Source: Thermoplasmatales archaeon (GTDB lineage Archaea > Thermoplasmatota > JASEFT01 > JAUWIS01). From it: a DNA stretch of 16,607 bases. This document shows positions 1-7,542 of the stretch, piece by piece (position 1 is the stretch's first letter; the number at the start of each line of letters is the position of its first letter). The stretch covers positions 1-16,607 of the forward strand of contig JASEEW010000015.1 of NCBI GenBank assembly GCA_030019485.1, written 5' to 3'. Under the pieces are notes generated by a model. It searched no databases, was not told where the DNA came from, and saw only the letters and a program-made list of their open reading frames with translations. The translations under genes were made by a program, and so were the position numbers.

Positions 1-153
1 AGCCACTATTGGCAACTCCATAAGCATCCCATCCAAAACTGTAACAGTGTTCGGTTTATTCAAATGTTGGTTTCAAAACGCAAAACATCAGTGATTTACT
101 ACAAAATAATTGAATAAAGCATAAAGATGCAGTATTTATATCACCACACCACT
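1..153. other. Left edge, no supported gene
   Basis: AT-rich stretch downstream of the nucleotidyltransferase stop. The plus strand is open in frame 1 from base 1 to about 117 without a convincing start. The minus strand has ATG codons at 27 and 21 reading off the edge, after a GGATGGG that could serve as a ribosome site. Neither has enough sequence to call a gene. Confidence 0.3.
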
Positions 154-1188
154 TTATGTAATAATATTTTCACTACTTATCTTTTCATCACTCAGTTTCA
201 ACCCTTTTTTTATCCTGCTTTTGTCGCCAGCAACAAGATTTTTAAGTTTAGCATCGTTTTCAATCCTGCATCCTTCACCAATTATGGAATTCACAACGGT
301 TACATTTTTGCCAATTTTTACTCTGTCCATAACTATTGATTCCCTGATTACACTTCCTTCATCAATCCTAACATTGTTTCCTATGCAGGTGTATTCCTCT
401 ATGTGCCCTTTTATTATGCATGACTCACCAATCATAACATGATTTCCTACTCTGCCCTTAATCACAGAGTTTTTTCCTATTTTTTTTTCTCTCATCCCGA
501 GCAGGATTTTGTGCGCGTTAATGTAATCAGAGGGTCTTCCTGTGTCAAGCCAGTATCCTTCGAACCTGAAACCATAAAGCCCTTTATCAATAACCTTTGG
601 GAATACTTCCCTTTCCATTGAAACAAAACCAGGGTTAATGTAATCCAGGATTTCCAGTTCTAATGCGTATGCGCCAGCATTTGCAAGATTAGAAAAAGCC
701 TCGGTTTTTTTTGGTTTTTCCTCAAACCTGATTATCCTTTTGTTTTCATCAAGCTCTGCTATGCCAAACTCTTCAACGTTTTCAACCCCATACAGGGAAA
801 TACTGCCTATGCCTTTTTTTTCTTTGTGAAAGAGTATGAACTCTGAAAGGTTCAAGGAGGTTATGGCGTCAACATTAAGAACAAGAAAAGAATCATTAAG
901 ATGTTTTTCAACATTCTTTACTGCACCCCCTGTTCCAAGCGGCGTTTTTTCATCAACTACAATGATTTCTTTTCCAAAATCGTTTTTTTCAAAAAATTTC
1001 TTCATAACCTCTCTCATATAGTTCACAGGAACAATTAATGTTGAAACCTCCTTTGGTATTGTCTCTATAAAACGCGCTATCATCGGCTTGTTCAGTACTG
1101 GTAGCAACGGCTTTGGTCTGGTGTAGGTTAAAGGTCTCAGCCGTGTTCCAAAACCACCTGCGAGAATTACAGCCTGCATAAAAATCAT
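154..1188 (-). CDS. Sugar-phosphate nucleotidyltransferase with left-handed beta-helix tail
   Basis: Family members join a nucleoside triphosphate to a sugar-1-phosphate, giving an activated sugar for glycans or the cell surface. The Rossmann-type N-terminal domain carries the signature GGFGTRLRPL at residues 11-20, PKPLLPV at 25-31 and TPLGTGG at 82-88. The metal-site aspartate is D107 in the context NVDAIT, where most relatives have NGD. From about residue 238 hexapeptide-like repeats (IGESCIIKG, IGNNVRI, VKIGKNVTV) predict a left-handed beta-helix, as in GlmU or mannose-1-phosphate guanylyltransferases. Length 344 residues is usual. The first ATG overlaps the LSm stop as ATGA. The ATG at 1179 (MQAVILAGG) is the more typical family start, and no Shine-Dalgarno site decides between them. 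The sugar and nucleotide cannot be read from sequence. Confidence 0.93.
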   Translation of the reverse strand: MIFMQAVILAGGFGTRLRPLTYTRPKPLLPVLNKPMIARFIETIPKEVSTLIVPVNYMREVMKKFFEKNDFGKEIIVVDEKTPLGTGGAVKNVEKHLNDSFLVLNVDAITSLNLSEFILFHKEKKGIGSISLYGVENVEEFGIAELDENKRIIRFEEKPKKTEAFSNLANAGAYALELEILDYINPGFVSMEREVFPKVIDKGLYGFRFEGYWLDTGRPSDYINAHKILLGMREKKIGKNSVIKGRVGNHVMIGESCIIKGHIEEYTCIGNNVRIDEGSVIRESIVMDRVKIGKNVTVVNSIIGEGCRIENDAKLKNLVAGDKSRIKKGLKLSDEKISSENIIT

Positions 1189-1400
1189 TTCGGGGAGATT
1201 GTTATAACATTATTACCGCGGAGAATAACAGTGCCAAGGCGCCTGAGAGCTCCATCTTTGTTCTCTTCAACATCCTCTAACACCATGTTCATGTAATCAT
1301 CAAAGCCTACAAGCTTCCCTTCAAGCAGCCTGTTGTCCTTCAACAAAAGCGTTATTTGTGTATTTAATGATTTTTCCAGCACATTTATTGGCAGCACCAT
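1185..1400 (-). CDS. Sm-like RNA-binding protein (archaeal LSm)
   Basis: A 71-residue protein almost wholly made of the Sm fold. Sm motif 1 lies around residues 27-45 (LEGKLVGFDDYMNMVLED) and Sm motif 2 around 55-69 (LGTVILRGNNVITIS, with the RGN RNA-binding turn). Archaeal LSm proteins form hexameric or heptameric rings that bind U-rich RNA and small RNAs. The start is supported by a TATA-like box 25 bp upstream, which fits a leaderless mRNA. The stop overlaps the next ATG by four bases (ATGA), so LSm and the nucleotidyltransferase are probably co-transcribed and translationally coupled. That pairing has no obvious functional logic. Confidence 0.95.
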   Translation of the reverse strand: MVLPINVLEKSLNTQITLLLKDNRLLEGKLVGFDDYMNMVLEDVEENKDGALRRLGTVILRGNNVITISPK

Positions 1401-1421
1401 ATACTTGAATACGTTTATTCA

Positions 1422-1429
1422 ATATTAAA
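1422..1429 (-). promoter_or_regulatory. TATA box of the LSm operon
   Basis: TTTAATAT on the minus strand, centred about 25 bp upstream of the LSm ATG, in the 34-base gap after the helicase stop. The spacing predicts transcription starting at or next to the ATG (leaderless). Confidence 0.55.
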
Positions 1430-1434
1430 CCTTA

Positions 1435-3351
1435 CTATGAATTAAAAAATGTTTGTAAATCTTTCACAACATTCTTTGTCTCATTTAAATCTAACTGTTT
1501 TCTGAAATGCCTTGCTCTTTTGTCCAAAATAACAGCCGCAGCTTTATCGTTTTCATCTCTGATCAGTCTTCCAATACACTGAAGGGTTTTCCGTATTGCC
1601 GGCGCCCTGACAGTATATTCCCATCCTTTGCCAAACTTTATGTCATAATAATTTTGAAGCGCTTTATGTTTTGCTGTAGGCTTTGGGTATGGCAACCCAA
1701 CAAGAACTGCTATTTCCAAGGTTTTGCCTGGGAAATCAATCCCCTCACTTATCCTTCCGCCTGCAACAGAAAAAAGCACACCGCCTTTCTGTAATTTAAA
1801 ACTTTCAATCATGTTCATAAGTTCCTGTTGATGCATTCCCTGTCCCTCAACATATAAATTTTTATTCAAGGAAATATTCATTTTTTTCATCAGCTCAAAA
1901 CTCGGGAAAAATACGATAATGTTTCTCTGGAAACTGTTGCAGATATTCTTAATGTACGTCTCCAGTTTTTTGATGACTGCTTCATCCTTTGAGAGTTCTT
2001 CATATCTCGTGGTAACATCATCCACAAAAAAAATTTTTCTGTTTTCCTCAGGGAACGGACTTGGAAATGAAAACATTCTGGTAGCTGATGGCAGACCTAC
2101 AGAATCCCTGTACTCATCAAGAGGCAGGAGTGTCCCTGACATGTGGGATGAGGAAAAACATTCATTAACAACACCAGCAGCCAGACTTGGGTCCAGGCAG
2201 TAAATTTCAAACTCTGGTTTTGAGTTCACAATTTTAACATAATGTTCATCCACATTTGTCCACATTAAAAGGAAAGCACCAACAGAATGAATATAAGACC
2301 TGGGAAGTTTTCCTTTCTTTCTTTTTATTTCCTTTACAAGCTCACCGTAGATTATCATGTTCTTGATTATTTTACACAGCTTGGTGCTTGAAATCTTAAA
2401 ACTACTCATAATCTCTGATTCTATCTCATCTGGCGGGATAAGTGCATCCTCCTCACTTACGTACTCGTTTTTTGTTCTAAGCAATATTTTTTTCATCTCC
2501 GCACAGAAATCAGAAACCATGACTTTTTCCGCTGTTTCTATATCACCAAATTCGGATACCTCTCTTTCAGCAAACTTCAATGTGTTCAACGATAATGTTA
2601 TGCTTTTCAGGGAGCGCGCATATTCAGGAAGATTGTGTGCCTCATCAACTATCAGCAAAACGTCCTCTATTCCAACATTCATCATCTCCAAAAGATGCTG
2701 TCTGAGGAAAGGGTCAAAAAAATAGATGTACGGTGCAACAACAAGGATAGCATCATTTATCAACAGTTTTATGATTTCGTATGGACATAAACCCCTTTTT
2801 TTACAGTAATCAGCTAGTTCTTCAACAGTTGGTAGATTGTTTTTTGTCCAAGTAAAAACCTTTGAAATATCAGAGGTGCAGTTTTTCTTAAAATACCTGC
2901 ACCCCTTTTTATCATTACCCAATGTGTTCCTTTTTCTGTCAGTACAAATCTTTGAAAGTTCTTCTGGTGTGCCTCCTAAAAGTTCAGGGTTATCCTTTAT
3001 GAGTGGGCATAAGTTGCGTCTGCCCTGCAGGGGACATCCGAAAATTTTATTCTTTTTTGTTATCTGCCTGAGTTCATAAATAACCTGTTTTTGCTGCGCG
3101 TTTGTCCTTGTTACATAAACAATTCGTTTTTTGTTTTCAACAGCGAATTCCAGTGCTGGCTCTAGGGCGCACACTGTTTTCCCGGAGCCGGTTCCTGCCT
3201 CCAGAATTAGATGTCCTCTGTTATGCAAAGTAGTTCTGAACAGATCCAGTATTTCTGCCTGATATTTTCTTGGCGTGTAAGGAAACACAAAACATGAATG
3301 GAAGTGGGGTATAAAATCTGTTACGATTCTACTTAAACTCCAAACTTCCAA
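1435..3351 (-). CDS. XPD/Rad3-type iron-sulfur DNA helicase
   Basis: Superfamily 2 5'-3' helicase of the XPD/DinG group, used in DNA repair. Seen in 638 residues: a Q-motif-like FPYTPRKYQ at 23-31, Walker A EAGTGSGKT at 51-59, and the DEAH box VDEAHN at 235-240. Motif V-like GGRISEGIDFPG and motif VI QCIGRLIRD lie near the C-terminus. Four cysteines match the human XPD cluster ligands in order and context: C115 (NLCP), C136, C151 (CRYF) and C189 (CPYE), so a 4Fe-4S cluster is expected. The first possible start is TTG at 3351. No ATG lies upstream of the Q motif, and a GTG at codon 22 is the alternative. No strong ribosome site is seen, so the exact start is uncertain. Confidence 0.93.
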   Translation of the reverse strand: MEVWSLSRIVTDFIPHFHSCFVFPYTPRKYQAEILDLFRTTLHNRGHLILEAGTGSGKTVCALEPALEFAVENKKRIVYVTRTNAQQKQVIYELRQITKKNKIFGCPLQGRRNLCPLIKDNPELLGGTPEELSKICTDRKRNTLGNDKKGCRYFKKNCTSDISKVFTWTKNNLPTVEELADYCKKRGLCPYEIIKLLINDAILVVAPYIYFFDPFLRQHLLEMMNVGIEDVLLIVDEAHNLPEYARSLKSITLSLNTLKFAEREVSEFGDIETAEKVMVSDFCAEMKKILLRTKNEYVSEEDALIPPDEIESEIMSSFKISSTKLCKIIKNMIIYGELVKEIKRKKGKLPRSYIHSVGAFLLMWTNVDEHYVKIVNSKPEFEIYCLDPSLAAGVVNECFSSSHMSGTLLPLDEYRDSVGLPSATRMFSFPSPFPEENRKIFFVDDVTTRYEELSKDEAVIKKLETYIKNICNSFQRNIIVFFPSFELMKKMNISLNKNLYVEGQGMHQQELMNMIESFKLQKGGVLFSVAGGRISEGIDFPGKTLEIAVLVGLPYPKPTAKHKALQNYYDIKFGKGWEYTVRAPAIRKTLQCIGRLIRDENDKAAAVILDKRARHFRKQLDLNETKNVVKDLQTFFNS

Positions 3352-3450
3352 GTTTACTAGTCGCAGCAGTTTTTGTGTCTATGAGGCTTGGAAGTTTGCC
3401 ACAACATAAATTTCAACGTAAAATCCCTACCGGAATAACTTTGGTTCCTT

Positions 3451-3505
3451 TTGGAAAAGCCTTTAGCTTTTCCAAGGATATTAGGAATTTGCCCCTGCAA
3501 ACTCA
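3451..3505. repeat. Twin-hairpin palindromic element, copy 1
   Basis: In the gap between the helicase and the next gene. Hairpin 1 has perfect 10-base arms TTGGAAAAGC (3451-3460) and GCTTTTCCAA (3466-3475) with a 5-base loop. After GGATATTA comes a second, decayed hairpin: GAATTTGC (3485-3492) against GCAAACTC. The layout of hairpin, short linker ending in TTAGGAA, and second hairpin is shared with copies near 10364 and 11191. Confidence 0.7.
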
Positions 3506-3519
3506 ATAATATGTGGAGT

Positions 3520-3921
3520 TTACTCTACCATCTCATTATCCCTTCTCCAGACATCCTCAGGAATTTCATCATAGACAGAATAATCCTCGATTCTCATTCT
3601 TTGCTTCTCTGACTCACCATACTTTGCCAGGGTCATAATCCTGTCCCTTTTAAGCCTCCAGTAATGAACCCTCCACTCCCTGCCGTCATACAGGGTTGTT
3701 TCCTCTCTTTCAGTGACGAGCAGACCATATTCCTCTAGGTTGTAGAATGCATCCCTGTCCTCAGGCTCAAGGATGTTGTCCAGTATTCTTTCATTGAAAC
3801 CAAAAAAATTCATCACGTGTTCAGCCATCCTCACAGTTTCATCGTACTCTAAGCCTTTTTTATCAACACAGTTTTGTATAGCCTTGGCCAAAACCTCAAT
3901 TGTAATCATTCCATCATTCAT
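3520..3921 (-). CDS. Conserved archaeal protein, DUF6015-like
   Basis: A 133-residue soluble acidic protein of unknown function. The central segment (NFFGFNERILDNILEPEDRD, then a run with EEYGLLVTEREETTLYDG and EWRVHYWRL) is a pattern I associate with the archaeal DUF6015 family. That assignment is from memory and tentative. The N-terminus is helical (residues 5-45). The middle resembles a small winged-helix-like unit, and the C-terminus is charged. No Cys pair, signal or membrane segment is seen. The start at 3921 fits a TATA box at 3957-3966 and GGAATAG upstream. It sits alone between two hairpin-rich gaps, so whether it belongs to the chromosome or the accessory block is unclear. Confidence 0.8.
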   Translation of the reverse strand: MNDGMITIEVLAKAIQNCVDKKGLEYDETVRMAEHVMNFFGFNERILDNILEPEDRDAFYNLEEYGLLVTEREETTLYDGREWRVHYWRLKRDRIMTLAKYGESEKQRMRIEDYSVYDEIPEDVWRRDNEMVE

Positions 3922-3956
3922 GTTATCTATTCCTGCCCTATACTTTGTACCTGACA

Positions 3957-3966
3957 GTATATATAC
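3957..3966 (-). promoter_or_regulatory. TATA box for the DUF6015-like gene
   Basis: AGTATATATAC, a strong archaeal TATA box centred about 40 bp upstream of the ATG at 3921. It predicts a short leader of about 14 bases. Confidence 0.55.
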
Positions 3967-4026
3967 TTTTCGTTTAATTTTTTTGATTTTCTCAGTTTTT
4001 TCTGCTTTTTAGCGCCACTTCACAGA

Positions 4027-4171
4027 TTTGCTAACACAAATTCCTCGTATCTTCATTCGCTCACTTCGTTCCTTTTTGCATCAATTTTCTCTGGAAAATT
4101 GATAATACTTCGGAATTTGCTAATGCAAATTCCTCGTATTTTTGCTCACTCACCCCGTTCGTTCGCAAAAA
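4027..4171. repeat. Tandem hairpin array including twin-hairpin copy 2
   Basis: Hairpins stand side by side in a gene-free gap. A decayed copy lies at 4027-4045 (ATTTGC, CTAACAC, AAATTCC). A perfect hairpin has arms ATCAATTTTC (4080-4089) and GAAAATTGAT (4094-4103). A perfect hairpin has arms GGAATTTGC (4112-4120) and GCAAATTCC (4125-4133), clasped by AATAC (4104-4108) and GTATT (4136-4140). Finally TTTTTGC (4139-4145) faces GCAAAAA (4165-4171). GCTCACTTCGTTC-like sequence occurs at 4059-4071 and in variant form at 4143-4164. No reading frame is supported here. Confidence 0.75.
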
Positions 4172-4199
4172 TGCGGGGGCTGAGATGCTCACTCTTGGT

Positions 4200-4349
4200 T
4201 CAACTCGCACTATTTCTCTTTTTCCTTTTTATCTCGGTAATTTGTTTCAAGAGAAAAGCAAACTCTTGAAATGTTTTAGGCATATGTGAAAGTGTCTCCT
4301 CGACATCTGTACTTATAAGTTCTTTGGAATACTTAGAAGTATCACTCAT
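4200..4349 (-). CDS. Small basic protein, 49 residues, unknown
   Basis: A short frame starting MSDTSKYSKELISTD, ending in a lysine/arginine-rich tail (EIKRKKRNSAS). A G-rich stretch (GGGGGGATGGT) just upstream of the ATG at 4349 can act as a ribosome site, and the frame lies on the same strand as its neighbours. The middle is predicted helical (MPKTFQEFAFLLKQITEI). Its upstream region is the iteron cluster, so it may be controlled by whatever binds there. I recognise no family. It could be a small regulator of the primase-containing replicon, but that is only a guess from position. Confidence 0.5.
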   Translation of the reverse strand: MSDTSKYSKELISTDVEETLSHMPKTFQEFAFLLKQITEIKRKKRNSAS

Positions 4350-4400
4350 ACCATCCCCCCTTTTTTATGCTTTTTTGTGTGTCTGCGTGTACCTGGGAAA

Positions 4401-4507
4401 AAGTGTTCACAGTGTTCACCTTTCCATTTTTATCGTCGATAAAACTGGGTGAACACTTTTTAAAAGTATTCACCAAGTATTCACCCCTCCTCGACAAAGT
4501 ATTCACC
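4401..4507. repeat. Iteron-like repeats around a perfect palindrome
   Basis: Six copies of a motif AAGTRTTCACC: direct copies at 4401-4410, 4411-4420, 4464-4474, 4475-4485 and 4497-4507, and an inverted copy at 4448-4459 (GGTGAACACTTT). Between the two halves sits TTTTATCG-T-CGATAAAA (about 4428-4445), a perfect palindrome. The last two copies lie in the final codons of the primase-helicase gene. The arrangement resembles plasmid iterons at an origin, or operators controlling the 49-residue gene. Function is inferred from layout only. Confidence 0.7.
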
Positions 4508-6970
4508 TTTCACTGCACTGCCCCCGTACTCCATGTACCTGCTTTCCAAATCCATGAGCCTTTTAAGCGTCACAAGCCTTTTAACACCCAACCTTGTGTA
4601 CTTCTTCTTTATGAAACCCATATTCTTCATAATATAACCAATCCTCTGCGTACTGAACCTTCTAGCAGTGGATGAGCTCTCCAGTATTCTGAACTCCTCA
4701 GACTCATGACCATCCCTATCCACAACCTTGAGCCTGTAGGCATGAGGATCAGTCCTAACAATGTTCTCACGCACATCCGTAACAAGAACCCACACCTCAT
4801 CCTCATTAATCATATTTCTCAGAACCCTATAGACAATTGCAGCATTAGAATCAACATACTCTGTTTTCTCATTCTCAATACAATCCCTAATATATCCCTT
4901 CAGCTCCTCCAGCTCCTCATCCGCTGCGTATCTTTCTGTTACCTGCAGCAACGGAAAATACAGCTCCCTATCCCTGTTTGATAAATGCAAATCCTCAAAA
5001 ACCCTACCAGATTTAGCATTCTCAGAAAGTATTGTGCCATCCTGCAATCTCAAAAGATACAAATCATCCCTAATACCTGCTGCAAGGTTTTCATCAAAAT
5101 CCTTATCACCTTTATCGGTTTTTGTCCTAAGCATAAGATTCTGAACAGTCCTGCTCCTCAACACAGGATGAATCTCACCAATACTACTAAATGATTTAGG
5201 GGAATAAACATTAAAACGCAAAGACCTGTGCGTATTCTTATCAGTAATACGCGCCACACCATCCCTCTGATAACCCGCATTAAGAATTTGCTGCAGCTCA
5301 GGATCGGTATCAGCACTCCAGAGATGCTCAGCCTCCTCAATAAAAAAAGAACAACCAGTCGCCTCTACGGTTCTGAAAATCTGACTGCTTGTGATCTTCT
5401 TAACATACTCACCATGAAAAGCCAAACGATACCCTATTCTCTGCGCCTGGCTTTTCCCGCTGTTATGCTCCCCATGAAAATGATTATAGGGGAAAGCATT
5501 ATAGGCATTGTAGAAGTGTGTTGCCATGAGGTATGCTGTGTAATATGTGTATGTGTTTTGGTTTATGAAGTCTACATAGGTGCTGATGTATTTTTTCACC
5601 GCCTGCCAGATTTTTTTGCCATCCACTGTTTTCCTGTTGCTCAGGAAACCCATGACCATTGAGGGTGTGGGCATGGTTGGCAGCATCTCCGGCTCTGTCT
5701 TGATTTTGTACCTTTTACCATTAACAGAAATGATGCTGTCAGCAGGATAAATCCCATGCTCCTTACCATCTGAAAACAGTACAAAGGGTTTGGTTGTTTC
5801 CTCCTCCATACAGGTTTTCCCCTTTTTCACCTTTACAATTGTGGGGCAGAAAACCGGTTGCAGAACAAAATCCCCTGACATGTGGTAGCTGAAGATTTCC
5901 TCCACAGCATAATCAGGATGCAGAAGCTCATAGGTCACAGGACCCTCCTCTATCCTTTTTATCACCCTGTCCCTGCTCTTCATCCTATCCAAAGGGTCTG
6001 TGCTCCCATCACATCCATCACAAAGATGCCAGTTCTCCCTAACATATTTGCAGCCGGGCGGGCATCTGCCATTCCTTGAATAATTAATCTGATAACTGGT
6101 GTACCTCTCATCATAATCCCCTGCCTCAGAGATTTTTATGAGCCTGTGTATTTCTTTTTCTCCCTGTTTTCCAAACGGTATGAGAACCTTTGACAAAAAG
6201 ATGTTTTGTTCATGGTTTAACTTGCCACTTTTTGTTTGCAGTGTATTGTAAATGTTATCTACTGCAGGGCAGGCGCTTCTGAGCCTGCTTACATCAAAAA
6301 CAGTTTCTGATGAAAATATGATTGGTTTGTCTATTCTTTCTCTGTTCACATCATAGAGTTCTCTGGCTTTTTCACTTGGTCTTGGTTTTTTGTAAACCAC
6401 GTTCTTTGGCTTGGCTGCCAGGGCCATGATTCGGTCTGTGTCCAAGTTTTTCAGCTCATTAAGGGTTAGTTGTATTGCATAAAAGTCTGTGTCACCGTGT
6501 TTGCTGTTTGGCAAACGCAGGAATCTGTTTTTCTGATACATCTTCATATCAATTGTCCTGTACCCTGCCTTGTAGAATCCCTCTGCAATACGTTTGTAGA
6601 TTTTGTCCAAATCCCTGTCTGCCTCTGCACCAAATGTTTGATGCGGTATGGTTATGTGGTATCCTTTCTTACCGCTGAAAACAATCCTAACCGTATCAGG
6701 ATCCATGTCAAACTCTTTCCTGAGATTCTTTATAACGCCAAGCGCATCATTCCTTGCTTCCTCAACATCCTTCTCATTGTCAAAATCAAAAACCATGTCA
6801 CCAATAACCTCTGTGTTCCTGTCAGGCTTCCCAGGTTTAGGATACCTGAAACAGGTAGCATAAACATCAACATTCCCGTACTTTTGCCTGTATGCTTCTA
6901 TTTCTTCTTCTTTGATGAATATGTTCCTTACCCACCCGTTGCCTTTTTTGTATCCAAACTCAGCAAACAT
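4481..6970 (-). CDS. Primase (PriS-like) fused to PriL-like Fe-S domain, helicase-like ATPase and winged helix
   Basis: An 829-residue replication protein. Residues 1-180 are an archaeo-eukaryotic primase domain: catalytic VFDFD with D62 and D64, SGKKGYH with H105, and the third acidic site ID at 140-141 before a basic FLRLPNSKHG. Residues 230-322 match the PriL C-terminal iron-sulfur domain in order: C234, NHEQNIFLSKVLIPFG, DERYTSYQINY, then C303/C307 and C317/C320. After a linker domain comes an ATPase with Walker A GEHNSGKS (500-507) and a Walker-B-like FFIEEAE (542-548). Residues 765-810 look like a winged helix. Such fusions are typical of archaeal plasmid and virus replicases, for example the pTN2-type primases. 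The start at 6970 follows GGAAGGGGATT. The closest named family cannot be fixed without a search. Confidence 0.85.
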   Translation of the reverse strand: MFAEFGYKKGNGWVRNIFIKEEEIEAYRQKYGNVDVYATCFRYPKPGKPDRNTEVIGDMVFDFDNEKDVEEARNDALGVIKNLRKEFDMDPDTVRIVFSGKKGYHITIPHQTFGAEADRDLDKIYKRIAEGFYKAGYRTIDMKMYQKNRFLRLPNSKHGDTDFYAIQLTLNELKNLDTDRIMALAAKPKNVVYKKPRPSEKARELYDVNRERIDKPIIFSSETVFDVSRLRSACPAVDNIYNTLQTKSGKLNHEQNIFLSKVLIPFGKQGEKEIHRLIKISEAGDYDERYTSYQINYSRNGRCPPGCKYVRENWHLCDGCDGSTDPLDRMKSRDRVIKRIEEGPVTYELLHPDYAVEEIFSYHMSGDFVLQPVFCPTIVKVKKGKTCMEEETTKPFVLFSDGKEHGIYPADSIISVNGKRYKIKTEPEMLPTMPTPSMVMGFLSNRKTVDGKKIWQAVKKYISTYVDFINQNTYTYYTAYLMATHFYNAYNAFPYNHFHGEHNSGKSQAQRIGYRLAFHGEYVKKITSSQIFRTVEATGCSFFIEEAEHLWSADTDPELQQILNAGYQRDGVARITDKNTHRSLRFNVYSPKSFSSIGEIHPVLRSRTVQNLMLRTKTDKGDKDFDENLAAGIRDDLYLLRLQDGTILSENAKSGRVFEDLHLSNRDRELYFPLLQVTERYAADEELEELKGYIRDCIENEKTEYVDSNAAIVYRVLRNMINEDEVWVLVTDVRENIVRTDPHAYRLKVVDRDGHESEEFRILESSSTARRFSTQRIGYIMKNMGFIKKKYTRLGVKRLVTLKRLMDLESRYMEYGGSAVKGEYFVEEG

Positions 6971-7062
6971 AATCCCCTTCCTTTAGGTTTTGAACCGCAA
7001 ATGGTAGGGTTTTCACACTCACATCTCTAAACCCTTCTGACAGAGGCGAATTAGCCCCTAAA

Positions 7063-7302
7063 TCATACCTGTGAGCACACATTAACCTCACCCTTGTTGG
7101 TCTGTGCAATCCTGACATCCTCTGCCTGCAGCGTTGTCCTGTTCGCGTGCTCCATGAAGACCAGTACCCTTCCTGTGAGCATCATCACATTATCCTCAGC
7201 CAGCCTGGTCATTGCTTCCACAGCACTCTTGGATATCCTTTTAGCCCCTGCCTCCTTCATCAAACACTTTACAATCTTTAATGGAATTCTGTTTTTTCTC
7301 AT
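7063..7302 (-). CDS. Archaeal histone-fold protein
   Basis: A 79-residue protein with a complete histone fold, close in pattern to HMf-type histones: PLKIVKCLMKEAGAKRISKS (helix 1 and loop 1), a long central helix through residues 27-52, and the characteristic HANRTTLQAEDVRIA (52-66) forming loop 2 and helix 3. HMf-type histones dimerise, wrap DNA and form hypernucleosomes. An extra 13-residue tail (TNKGEVNVCSQV) with one cysteine follows helix 3. The gene starts 3 bases after the stop of the upstream zinc-finger gene, with GGGGTGA overlapping that stop as ribosome site. It lies in an operon between recombination-type genes and the primase, so it may package element DNA rather than the chromosome (inference). 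Confidence 0.9.
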   Translation of the reverse strand: MRKNRIPLKIVKCLMKEAGAKRISKSAVEAMTRLAEDNVMMLTGRVLVFMEHANRTTLQAEDVRIAQTNKGEVNVCSQV

Positions 7303-7305
7303 ATT

Positions 7306-7542
7306 TCATGTCACCCCAAGTTTTAATCCAATTTTCTGCACAAAAAAATCATTCAAAACATATTTTTTTCTGCTGTGCCAGTTAGAGTAATCCTTGCAGG
7401 TATTGCAAGCCAATGTAAGCACCTTGTCCCAGAACCTCTCACGCTCCGTGGTAATCTTCTCAGGAAGGAGATGACTGTGATAATCATAGATCACACAGCC
7501 CATGCAGTCCTTCTTTTTTTCAGCTTGCGAAACCATGTGCAT
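7306..7542 (-). CDS. Small zinc-finger protein with two CxxC pairs
   Basis: A 78-residue basic protein with CMGC near residues 13-16 and CNTC near 46-49, a probable zinc-binding pair of knuckles. Between them lies a charged helical segment with several histidines, and the C-terminus (RKKYVLNDFFVQKIGLKLG) is basic. The spacing and the HSH and NWHSRKK segments are slightly reminiscent of HNH-type nucleases, but the HNH signature is not clear. Its start overlaps the 3' end of the preceding gene. ATG 7542 follows AAGGACG, and ATG 7536 is the alternative. Probably a nucleic-acid-binding accessory protein of the replication operon. Confidence 0.7.
   Translation of the reverse strand: MHMVSQAEKKKDCMGCVIYDYHSHLLPEKITTERERFWDKVLTLACNTCKDYSNWHSRKKYVLNDFFVQKIGLKLGVT

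Noticed and set aside
3451..3475. Simple intrinsic transcription terminator
   Set aside because: There is no T-run after the stem, and the same twin-hairpin layout recurs elsewhere, even within a gene.
4027..4171. CRISPR array
   Set aside because: The repeats are short palindromes of unequal sequence and spacing, without regular spacers or cas genes nearby.
6470..7030. 186-codon plus-strand frame
   Set aside because: Antisense to the primase domain, whose catalytic motifs are clear.
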